Assembly (NCBI GenBank): GCA_963734685.1
Contig: CAVTIC010000007.1
Location: 372,001 to 436,000, forward strand
Length of the DNA: 64,000 nucleotides
DNA from: JAOUEA01 sp963734685
GTDB taxonomy: Bacteria > Actinomycetota > UBA4738 > HRBIN12
Direction of reading: 5' to 3'
Shown here: positions 18,811 to 27,425 of the stretch, piece by piece
How positions within the stretch are numbered: the stretch's first letter is position 1
Layout: each line of letters opens with the position of its first letter
The notes under the pieces: generated by a model
Seen by the model: the letters and a program-made list of their open reading frames with translations, nothing else
What the model was told of the DNA's origin: nothing
Database searches by the model: none
Position numbers and translations under genes: made by a program

Positions 18811-19045
18811 TGTTGCCGAGAGTGCTGCCCGGTCATCGGCCCCGTAGAGGTCAGATCTGCCTCATGCTTTGGAGCGCAGGATGTCTTCGAGGCGTTTGGC
18901 CATCTTCGGGCCGGCCGCATCCTCTTCGTGCTTGAAGTGATCGCGACATGGCCCAGATACGTTGCAGCACAACGGCACTCTAGCACTGGTACTGCCGCGT
19001 ATCAAGCCATTTCTCTCGTCATTTGATGTTGCCCAAAGTGTTGCC
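18811..19045. repeat. Attachment-like repeat, copy A (DUF72 3' end plus flanking heptamers)
   Basis: The core at 18869-18905 (TTGGAGCGCAGGATGTCTTC onward) copies the last codons of the DUF72 gene (minus strand, ending AKRLEDILRSKA and stop); similarity to the intact gene runs to about 18938. It is flanked by two direct-repeat pairs TGTTGCC-N5-TG(T/C)TGCC, at 18811/18823 and 19027/19039. On the minus strand the right pair reads SGNTLGNIK and a stop, which looks like an integrase C-terminus. Confidence 0.7.
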
Positions 19046-19095
19046 TGATTTGCTTTAGTTCCCTCCTGCTCCCGCGACCGCAGTGTCGCCGTGCA

Positions 19096-20444
19096 TCAGT
19101 TCGCGACTCGGTAGAGGCGCCAGCGGTCGGGGACACCCTTCAGCTCGTGCTCGCCGGCGTCCTAGAAGACGAGCCCAGAGCCCGCCACCAGGTCCCTCAC
19201 TGTGGCTGATGTCCACACCTCCGAGCTCCCTGCCAGCGAAGCAACCCTCGCGCCGATATGTACCGCGATCCCTCTGTACGGCCGTACCGGCAAGTTCGAT
19301 CTCGCCCGTGTGGCAACCCGCGCGGATCTGCATCCCGAGGGGCCGTAGGGCTTCACCGATCGCCTGAGCGCAACGCACTGCTCGAGCCGGACCGTCGAAC
19401 GTTGCGAGGAGCCCGTCGCCGGTCGAGTCGACATAGATGCCGCGGTGGCGCTTGATCTCGGCTCTCGCGCGCTCGTCGTGGCTGGCCAGGAGCTCCTTCC
19501 ACGCGGTGTCTCCGAGTCGAGCCGCCAACTCCGTCGATCCAACGATGTCGGTGAACAGGACCGTGGCGAGCACACGGTCGACGTCCTGCACATGTCTCCT
19601 TCCGGTCAGGAACTGCTCGACCTCATCCAGCACTGTGTCCTGGTCCGCGCCCCAGGGTTCGTCGTCTCCTCCCGGAAGCTCAAGGAAGCGGGACGCCGGG
19701 ATCCGGACGGCGACGTCGCGCCCTGCCTCGATGACTTCGACCTGGTCGTCGGTCCGATGCATGACGAGGGTCGGGACCTGGATGGTCGGCAGGATTCGGC
19801 GAATGTCGATCTGTTGCCATATGCGCTCGATCGCCTCGACCGAGTTGGGACTCGCCGCCTGACGCATGAATCGCGCCCACCAGTCGATGTGACGCTCGTC
19901 GTGGGCAAGCGACGGGTGGAACAAGGGGACCATCTTCTCGGCGTACGCGCGGGTTCCCCATCCTTCAGCCAGCTCTCGCGAAATAGTCGTCCCACTCGTC
20001 GATCGACCACTGCCAGGGGAAGTCGGCCGAGGCGACCCCAGCCGCCGCAACGCCGTAGAGTGCGAGTGCGCCTACGCGATCTGGGAACGTCGCGGCGAAG
20101 ATCGCACACAGGGTGCCGGAATTCGATGTTCCGAAGAGCGCCACTCGCTCGGACCCGACTGCGTCGAGCACGACGACGAGGTCGTCCATCAGGATCTCGA
20201 GCGGCGGCAGGTCCGTAGGCGACATGCGGTCGGAGAGGCCGGTCCCGCGTCGGTCCATGAATATCAAGCGGGAGAACGACGCGAGGCGTCGGAGGAACCG
20301 CGCGTAGTGCGGGCTCTCCCAGGCGATCTCGATGTTGTTGATGAATGCCGGCAGGAAGACGAGATCGATCGGCCCGTCGCCGAGAACCTGGTAAGCGAGC
20401 GCGACATCGCCGTTCCGCGCGTAATGGATCTCTGGGATCGCCAC
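19096..20444 (-). pseudogene. HC3: alpha/beta-hydrolase / class III cyclase fusion (two frameshifts and a stop)
   Basis: GTG at 20444 with an upstream GGAAGG starts VAIPEIHYARNGDVALAYQV. The hydrolase part has an oxyanion/nucleophile region (MDRRGTGLSDR; nucleophile elbow FGTSNSG); the cyclase part has LFTDIVGST and STGDGLLATF. Frames change near 19980 and 19275, and a TAG at 19162-19164 replaces the Glu codon of the conserved FEDAGEHELKG, so about 22 residues would be lost. It belongs to the Rv1900c-like family. In the cyclase core the substrate-selecting residues are not the canonical Lys/Asp and the transition-state Asn is His (GIAVHIGARV). Confidence 0.75.
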
Positions 20445-20564
20445 CGACCCATCCTTCCGGGGAAGGCACAGTGACGCAACTGAGACCCACGGGTTCTGCC
20501 GACCTGCGAGTCTTGTATCAACTTGCTCAGTTCCCTGTGGACCGTTGTCCACCTCCGAGCTCAC
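20445..20564. other. Spacer between HC3 and the BIG tail
   Basis: Upstream region of HC3 carrying its ribosome site. No further gene or repeat is visible. The junction at about 20565 is where the sequence becomes the end of a BIG gene. Confidence 0.35.
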
Positions 20565-20752
20565 ACTGGGAACGATTCGGTGTCGTGCCGGAGCAGGCGT
20601 TCGCGCTCCTCGGCCAAGGCCGGTGCCTGCTGGGTCTGGCCCGAGCGACCGAGGCCGCAGCGGTCCTGCACCGCGCCCGCGAGATCTTCGAGCGGCTCGG
20701 TGCGACGCCAGCGCTCGCCGAGACCGACGCGCTCCTCGCCGCCGCGGCCTGA
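20565..20752 (+). pseudogene. C-terminal remnant of a BIG gene
   Basis: About 62 codons (HWERFGVVPEQAFALLGQGR ... ALAETDALLAAAA, stop) equal the end of the second BIG gene (24403-24580), including about 110 bases after the stop codon. No other part of the gene is present. It is in frame and well conserved, so the truncation is recent. Confidence 0.75.
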
Positions 20753-20811
20753 CCTTCAGCGGAAGCGTTCGTTCGTCAGCGTGTGCTCTGTCGCCGAGGG
20801 CAACGCGCTGA

Positions 20812-21065
20812 TGTTGCCCAAGGTTGCCTGGCCATCGGCCCCGCAAGACCTTGACATCTGCCTCATGCTTTGGAGCGCAAGATGTCTTCCAGACGCTTCG
20901 CCATCTGGGGACTGCCCCGAGATCTTCGTGCTTGACGAGCCGGCGAGTGGGGGCATTGTCGCAGGTCACAGGGTTGAATGCAGCATCCACACCACGCCAT
21001 GTCAAGTCCGACCCTAGCTGCGGCTGCAACATTGTTCTCGCTCATATGTTGCCTAGATCGTTGCC
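20812..21065. repeat. Attachment-like repeat, copy B
   Basis: Core at 20870-20906 again copies the DUF72 3' end (minus strand ...SPQMAKRLEDILRSKA, stop). Left heptamer pair at 20812/20822 (spacing two bases short), right pair TGTTGCC/CGTTGCC at 21047/21059; the right pair reads KSGNDLGNI and a stop on the minus strand. The left flank matches copy C; the first 25 or so bases right of the core (CTGGGGACTG...) match copy D1. Confidence 0.7.
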
Positions 21066-21131
21066 CGATTTGATAAATGGATCGGCCCACTGTGCTGGAT
21101 GGCGACGGAGCGCTTCCGTGTCGCGGGAGGG

Positions 21132-21137
21132 TAGCAT
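21132..21137 (+). promoter_or_regulatory. -10 box of the second BIG gene (leaderless)
   Basis: TAGCAT 6 bases before the GTG at 21144, identical in sequence and spacing to the box of BIG1. Confidence 0.45.
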
Positions 21138-21143
21138 CGGCAC

Positions 21144-24100
21144 GTGCTCATCTGCTCGTACTGCGGCCACGAGAACCCCGACGGGGCGAAGTTCTGCATG
21201 GAATGCGCGACGCCGCTCGGCGCGCTCCGCCCGTCCCGTCGCCGAGGAACGCAAGGTCGTCACGGCGCTTGTTCTGCGACCTCGTCGGGTTCACCGCGAC
21301 CTCGGAGTCCGCCGACCCCGAGGACGTCGACAAGATGCTCGCCGCCTACTTCGCGATGGCGCGCGCAGCAGATCGAGGCCCACGGCGGGGTCGTCGAGAA
21401 GTTCATCGGCGACGCGGTGGTCGGGGTGTTCGGGGTGCCGGCCGCTCACGAGGACGATCCCGAGCGAGCGGTCCGCGCGGGACTTCGGATCGTCGAGGAC
21501 GCCGAGGAGCTCGAGGCTCGTCGGCGGCGCTCCGCTGAGGCTGCGCGTGGGGATCAACACCGGGGAGGCGCTCGTCCGCCTCGGGGTCACCGCCGCGCTC
21601 GGGCGAGAGGATTCTCGCCGGGGACACGATCAACACCGCGTCGCGCATCCAGTCGGTCGCCCCCGAGATGGGCGTCGCGGTCGGGTCTCGGGACCTACGA
21701 GGCGACCGCCGCGGTCTTCGACTACGAGGAGCTCGAGCCCGCGACGCTCAAGGGCAAGACCGAGCCGGTGCGGGTGTTCCACGCGAAGAGCCCGCTCGCA
21801 CGCTTCGGGACCGACCTCACCCGCACCGCACGACACCCCGTTCATCGGTCGCGAGATCGACCTCGCGATCCTGAAGGGCATCTTCGACAAGACGCGTCGC
21901 GGCCGACCTCGCCCCAGCTCGTCACGGTCGTGGGGGAACCCGGCCTCGGCAAGAGCCGGATCGTCGCGGAGCTCTTCGCGCTACGTCGACGACCGAGCCC
22001 GAGCTGGTCACCTGGCGCCAGGGGCGGTGCCTGCCCTACGGGGAGGGCATCACGTTCTGGGCGCTCGGAGAGATCGTGAAGGCCCACGCCGGGATCTGGA
22101 GTCCGACCCGCCCGAGGTCGCCATCAACGAAGCTCGAGCCGGTGCTGCCCGAGGGCGACGAGCGGCCGTGGTTCCGCCAGCGCCTGCTCCCGCTGCTCGG
22201 GATCGAGGCCGACCTCCACCGCCGAACGCGAGGAGCTCTTCACCGCCTGGCGGCGGTTCCTCGAGCACGTCGCCGAGCAGGATCCGACCGTGCTCGTGTT
22301 CGAGGACCTGCACTGGGCCGACGAGGCGATGCTCGCGTTCCTGGAGCACCTCGCCGACCGAGCCGAGGCGGTGCCGCTGCTCGTGGTCGGCACGGCGCGC
22401 CCCGAGCTCTTCGAGCGCCATCCCGACTTCACGAGCGGCCTGCGCAACGTGAACACGATCAACCTGCGCCGCTGTCGCGAGGACGAGACCGCACGGCTCG
22501 TCTCGGCGCTGCTGGAGACGACCGTGATCCCGGCCGAGCTGCAACAGCCGATCCTCGAGCGGGCCGGCGGGAACCCCCTGTACGCGGAGGAGTTCGTGCG
22601 CCTGCTGAAGGACAGGGACCTGCTCGTCGAGAAGGGCTCGAGCTGGGAGCTGCGCGAAGGCGCGGAGGTCCCGTTCCCCGATTCGGTCCAGGCCCTGATC
22701 GCCGCGCGCCTCGACACGCTCTCGTCCGACGCGAAGTCGATGCTCGCCGACGCCGCGGTCGTCGGCAAGGTCTTCTGGGCCGGCGCGATCGCCGCAGATG
22801 GGCGACCGCGACTCTCAGCGACGTGACCGAGACGCTCCGGGAGCTCTCGCGCAAGGAGCTCGTGCGTCCCGCGCGACGATCGTCGATCGAGGGCGAGGCC
22901 GAGTACTGCCTTCTGGCACGTGCTCGCCCGCGACGTCGCCTACGGGCAGCTCCCGCGGGCCTCGCGGGCCTCGCGCCACGTCGCCGCGGCGCGGTGGATC
23001 GAGTCCAAGGCTCCCGAACGGGTCGAGGACCTCGCCGACGTCCTCGCCTACCACTACGCGACGGCACTGGAGCTCGCGCGGGCGGCCGGGCAGACCGAGC
23101 AGGCGGCGAGCTCGAGGCACCGGCGCTGAGGTTCCTCTCCCTCGCTGGAGAACGCGCGCTCGGCCTGGACACCGCCGCGGCGCTTGCGAACCTCGAGCGG
23201 GCGCTCGCGCTCACGCCGCCGGGACACCCCGAACGTCCCGAGGCGCTCGCTCGCTTCGGTGAGGCCGCCTCCAGGCCGGACGCTACGCCGAGGCGGCGGA
23301 GGCGCTCGAGGAGGCGATCGCATCGTTCCGAGCGCAGGGCGACCTTCGCCGCAGCCGCGCGGCGCGATGGTCGCGCTCGGCGACGCGCTCCAGCTGCTCG
23401 GGCGATCCGCGGCAATGGACGCTGCCCGGCGGAGGCGCTGGCGCTGCTCGAGCCGCTGCCGGCCGTCCCCGATCTCGTCGAGGCGCTCACCGAGGTGGCG
23501 GCCAACGAAGCCCTCCAGCGGGAGGTCCGAGGACGCGATCCGCTACGCCGATCGGGCGCTCGCGCTCGCCGAGGAGCTCGGCCTGCCCCGCCCCGCGCGT
23601 GCCCTCGGCTACCGGGGGATGGCCCGCGCCAGCCTCGGGGACACCGGAGGGCTCGAGGACTTCCGCGAGGCGATCGCGCTCGCGACCGAGGCCGGGCAGG
23701 GGCGCGAGGTGGCCCTGCTCCACAACAACCTGGAGCTGCTGCTCTGGCGGTTCGAGGGCCCCGCGGCATGCCTCGAGGTTCAGCCGCGAAGGGATCGACT
23801 ACGCGAGGGCCGCGGGGCCTCACCGAGATGCGTCGACGATGCCCACGGCGGCATCGCTCGACGTGCTCGTCGACGCCGGCGAGCTCGACGAGGCGCTCGC
23901 GATCGCCGAGGAGCATCGCCGCGCGCCTGGAGGCGAGCGGGGACGTGTTCGATCTCGCGTGACGGTCGCGCGGCGCAGACGCGGGTCCTCGACCCTGCGG
24001 GGCCAGGGCGCCAGGCGGCCGAGGTGCTCGACTGGCTCGAGCGCGCGGCCGACGAGATCGGGGACGGCGGACATCGTCGTCATCGGCCTGGGCTCGTCGC

Positions 24101-24580
24101 CGCTGGCGCGCGCCGCGCTCGGTCGGACGAGGCCGCGAGCCGCGCTTGCTCGTCGAGCTCGAGCAGATCCCCGGCACCCGCGAGATCCGCGAAGTACTTC
24201 GGCGTACCTCCCCGCGATGGTGCGCACCGCCCTAGGGATCTCGGAGAGTTCGCGCTCGCCGAGCGACTCGTGGGCGGCTTCGAGCCCCGCTACCCCTACG
24301 CCGAGCACGCGCTCGTCGCGGCGAACGCGCGCTCACCGAGGCGCGCGGGGACCTGGAGGCCGCGGCCGATGGCTACGCCGATGCCGCCGATCGCTGGGAG
24401 CGGTTCGGGGTCGTCCCCGAGCAGGCGTTCGCGCTCCTCGGCCAGGGCCGGTGTCTGCTCGGGCTCTCGCCGACCGACCGAGGCCGCGCCGTCCTGCGCC
24501 ACGCCCGAGAGATCTTCGAGCGGCTCGAGGCGGCCCCGGCGCTCGCCGAGACCGACGCGCTCCTCGCCGCCGCGGCCTGA
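21144..24580 (+). pseudogene. BIG2: zinc-ribbon / cyclase / ATPase / TPR gene with very many frame changes
   Basis: Reading across frames recovers the same architecture as BIG1: zinc ribbon CSYCGHENPDGAKFCMECA; cyclase LFCDLVGFTATS, EKFIGDAVVGVFG, RVGINTGEALV, NTASRIQSVAPEMG; ATPase GEPGLGKSRIV and LVFEDLHWADE; a clean 500-base stretch at 22290-22800; then TPR-like helices ending ALAETDALLAAAA. Within the first 1.1 kb I place about 14 frame changes (for example near 21234, 21270, 21362, 21686, 21829, 21981, 22000), nearly all an extra single base, with codons otherwise intact. It is either an uncorrected assembly of a repeated region or a very recent pseudogene. Confidence 0.75.
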
Positions 24581-24637
24581 CCTTCGGCGGAAGCGTCGGT
24601 CGTCAGCGGTGCTCCGTCGCCGAGGATCACGCGCTGA

Positions 24638-24895
24638 TGTTGCCCGAAGCTGTTGCCTGGCCATCGGCCCCGCAAGACGTCACATCTGCCTCATGCTTTG
24701 GAGCGCAAGATCTCTTCGAGACGCTTCGCCATCTGCGGCGATGCGCCTTCGTCTTCGTGCTTGAAGTGATCGCGGCATGGCCCAGATACGTTGCAGCACA
24801 ACGGCACTCTAGCACTGGATAGTGCGCCGTATCAAGCCTCCCACGACCAGCGGTTTCACATTTCTCTGGTCGTTGATGTTGCCCAAAGTGTTGCC
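24638..24895. repeat. Attachment-like repeat, copy C
   Basis: Core at 24698-24734, minus strand ...SPQMAKRLEEILRSKA and stop. Left heptamers at 24638/24651, right heptamers at 24877/24889. The right flank (GATCGCGGCATGGCCCAGAT and about 60 more bases) is almost identical to copy A; the left flank with the BIG tail is almost identical to copy B. The minus-strand frame through the right pair is SGNTLGNINDQRNVKP, longer than in copy A. Confidence 0.7.
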
Positions 24896-24951
24896 TGATT
24901 TGCTTTAGTTCGCGCTTCCTTCCGACGATCGCCGTGTCGTCGAAGGTCAGC

Positions 24952-24990
24952 TCACCGCTCGGTGAGACGCCAGCGGTCGGGGACGCCCTT
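24952..24990 (-). pseudogene. Short HC tail remnant next to HC4
   Basis: The plus-strand signature CCAGCGGTCGGGGACGCCCT of an HC 3' end occurs here, 60 bases beyond the real end of HC4, then stops abruptly. The upstream flank GTCGTCGAAGGTCAG is shared with the end of HC2 at 16413. It looks like a recombination scar. Confidence 0.5.
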
Positions 24991-25015
24991 CAGGACGGCC
25001 GACGCTCCTGGCCGG

Positions 25016-26325
25016 TCACGTCATCACCCGATACAGGCGCCACACGTCCGGTACCCCCTTCAGCTCGTGTTCCCCGGCGTCCTCGAACGAGAGACCGCTG
25101 CCCGCGACCAGATCCTTCACCGTCTGCGAGATCATGACCTCGGACGCCCCTGCGTTCGCCGCGACGCGGGCTCCGATGGACACGGTCAGCCCGGCGGGCT
25201 TCCCGCCGACGAGTTCACACTCGCCCGTGTGGATCCCCGCGCGGACCTCGATCCCGAGATCTCGGACACGCGCACGGACCTCCTGTGCGCAATGGATCGC
25301 GCGCGCCGGCCCGTCGAACGTGGCGTAGAAGCCGTCGCCTGCCGTGTCGTTCTCCACACCGTGCCACCGCGCGAGGCAGTCGCGGACCGCGGCGTGATGC
25401 TGCTCGATCAGTCCTTTCCAGCCGCGGTCCCCGAGCGACGCCTGCTTCGCGGTGGAGTTCACGATGTCGGTGAACAACACCGTCGCCAAGACGGTGTCCA
25501 GGTCGGGCGTCGGAACGTCGACGCCGATGAACTCCTTGATCTCGCGCAGGATGGGCGCCTGTTCCTCCACGGCCGGAAGCGACTCGCCACCGCCAGGGAA
25601 CAGCCGCACGGCGGCGTTCGGCAGGAGGGAGGCGAGGTAGGACAGCGCAGCCTCGTCCCGCTCCCTCGCGAGCAGGAGCGTGGGCGAGGTGACCGCCGGC
25701 ATGGTCGCTCGCACGTCGGTCTGCCGCCAGATGAGCTCCAGCTCGAGCGCGACGTCGGGGGAGACGGACTGCCGGGTCAAGAGTCCCCAGTCGGTCGTCG
25801 GGTCACCCTCGACGAGTTCGTTCTCCCCCACGTCTCCACCTCTTCGTGCATCCGACGCTCCATCTCGTCCGGATCGAGGCCCCATGGGTAGTCGGGCGCC
25901 TGGGTGGACCTGGGCGTCGGGTACCACCAGAAGAGCGAATGCACGCGCTCGGGCATCGTTGCGGCCAGCAGCACGTTGGCCGCACCGCCCTCCGTCTCCC
26001 CGCCCAGGACCGGGCGATCCGATCCCACCGCATCCATGACCGCGAGGCAGTCGGAGACCCGCGTCTCGAGGTTCGGGGGCTTCACGTTCCTGCTGGACGC
26101 ACCCGTTCCCCGGCGGTCGTGCAGGATCAAACGGGAGAAGCCGGCGAGCCCCAGGAACCACGCCGACCAGTTGGGGATCTGCCAGACGATGTCGACGTTG
26201 CTGTTCTTCTCGGGCTGCCAGACGATGTCGACCGGCCCATCGCCGACCGTGAGGTACGCGATGTACGTCCCGTCGGGGACCTGGACGTAGCGGACGTCGC
26301 GGAACTCCTTCACGCAGTCCACCAC
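25016..26325 (-). CDS. HC4: alpha/beta-hydrolase / class III cyclase fusion (one frameshift)
   Basis: About 436 residues when one frame change near 25830 is read through; the best preserved HC copy. Hydrolase domain at about 10-270 (HDRRGTGASSR; WRQTDVRATMPAVTSPTLLL is the late strand before the acid). Cyclase domain at about 280-430 with both metal aspartates (LFTDIVNSTAK, TAGDGFYATF) and the Arg of SIGARVAA. The positions that normally hold the adenine-selecting Lys and Asp and the transition-state Asn are not conserved (D, L and S). Mycobacterial Rv1900c has the same two domains. The start GTG directly follows another HC tail in the same frame. Confidence 0.78.
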
Positions 26326-26380
26326 CCGGTACAGGCGCCAGCGGTCGGGGACGCCCTTCAGCTCGTGCTCACCGGCGTTC
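26326..26380 (-). pseudogene. HC tail remnant fused to the start of HC4
   Basis: About 18 codons AGEHELKGVPDRWRLYRV, the standard HC C-terminus, run in frame and without a stop into the HC4 start (VVDCVKEFRDVRYVQV). A tail joined to a head is the product expected from unequal crossing-over between neighbouring HC genes. Confidence 0.65.
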
Positions 26381-26387
26381 CAAGCGT

Positions 26388-26600
26388 GCGCCGTGGTTCT
26401 TCACGTGGCAGTCTCGTTCGCACGCGACGCCGTGCGCAAGCTCGAGTCCTCCAGCGTGCACGACCGAGGGTAGCCGAACCGGGAGGGGGGACCTCCGATT
26501 CCGACTGTTGCCCAAACTGTTGCCAGTCGTCGGACCCGCGAGCGGTCACGTCTGCTTCATGCTTTGGAGCGCAAGATGTCTTCGAGACGCTTCGCCATCT
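26388..26600. repeat. Attachment-like repeat, copy D1
   Basis: Core at 26564-26600 with left heptamers at 26506/26518. The far-left flank at 26388-26445 (GTTCTTCACGTGGCAGTCTC and on) matches the far-left flank of copy A at 18768-18808. The right flank (CTGGGGACTGGCCCCGAGAT) matches copy B. It lies only 130 bases from the end of the intact DUF72 gene. Nothing else is seen between D1 and the DUF72 stop. Confidence 0.65.
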
Positions 26601-26686
26601 GGGGACTGGCCCCGAGATCTTCATACAAGGGGAACCTCGCGGCGGTCGCGCGCTGGGGCGGTTAGTCCCGTCCCTGCGTCGGACCG

Positions 26687-27415
26687 TTATCCCTTGGAGC
26701 GCAAGATGTCTTCGAGACGCTTCGCCATCTGCGGGCCGGCCGCATCGTCTTCGTGCTTGAAGTAGCAGAAGACCTCCGAGCCGGCGTCGAGCGCGGGGCG
26801 GATGCGCCCCGCCCACTCCCGCAGCTCGCCGTCGCCGTACTCGGTCTTGCGCAGGCGCAGGTAGCCAACAGGTTCCCACGACAATTCCTCGGGCTTCGGG
26901 TCGCGCTCGTCGGTCTCGGCGACGCACCAGGCGATGCCCTGATCGCGCAGTAGGTCCTTGGCCTCGTTCCACGAGGCGTGCCGGAACTCCATCGCGAACG
27001 CCGGCGGGCCGGGAGGCAGGTAGCCGACGAACCGCTCGATCAACTCGCGGTCGTAGTGCAGGTTCGGGGGGCACTGGAACAGCACGCAGCCGAGCCGGTC
27101 GCCGAGCACCTTGGCGCGGTCGAGGAAGTCGCGCACGTCGTCGTCGGTGTCGCGCAGCCGCTTGAAGTGCGTGATGCGCTGGTTCGCCTTCAGCGTGAAC
27201 ACGAACCCCTCGGCAGCCTGCTCTCGCCATGTGGTGAGCGACTTCTCGGTCGGGAATCGCCGGAAGGTGTAGTTGATCTCGACCGAGCTGAGCTGGGTCG
27301 AGTAGTAGTGCAGCATCTCGCGGTTCTTCAGCCCTTCCGGGTAGAAGACGCCGTGCTTCCACCCGTCGAACGAGAACCCGGAGGTGCCCAACCGCAACGT
27401 GCCCTTCGCCGCCAT
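26687..27415 (-). CDS. DUF72 family protein
   Basis: 242 residues, full length for DUF72 (a TIM-barrel family related to YecE; function unclear). Typical stretches are LRLGTSGFSFDGW, LSSVEINYTFRRFP, ANQRITHFKRL, FQCPPNLHYD, AMEFRHASW and YLRLRKTEYGDG. It ends GPQMAKRLEDILRSKG. ATG at 27415 is chosen (two more ATGs lie 3 and 4 codons upstream). The last 37 bases are the sequence repeated at 18.87, 20.87, 24.70 and 26.56 kb, so this gene is the likely original attachment site. Divergent from an alpha/beta-hydrolase gene. Confidence 0.88.
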   Translation of the reverse strand: MAAKGTLRLGTSGFSFDGWKHGVFYPEGLKNREMLHYYSTQLSSVEINYTFRRFPTEKSLTTWREQAAEGFVFTLKANQRITHFKRLRDTDDDVRDFLDRAKVLGDRLGCVLFQCPPNLHYDRELIERFVGYLPPGPPAFAMEFRHASWNEAKDLLRDQGIAWCVAETDERDPKPEELSWEPVGYLRLRKTEYGDGELREWAGRIRPALDAGSEVFCYFKHEDDAAGPQMAKRLEDILRSKG

Positions 27416-27425
27416 CGCGTGCATC

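Noticed and set aside
24638..24895. Copies A-D as ordinary REP/intergenic repeats
   Set aside because: The core is specifically the DUF72 3' coding end, three of the copies keep its stop codon, and the flanks are recombined; ordinary REP elements do not show this.
18811..26524. TGTTGCC direct repeats as a CRISPR array
   Set aside because: Repeat units are only seven bases, come in pairs, and have no regular spacers or cas genes nearby.
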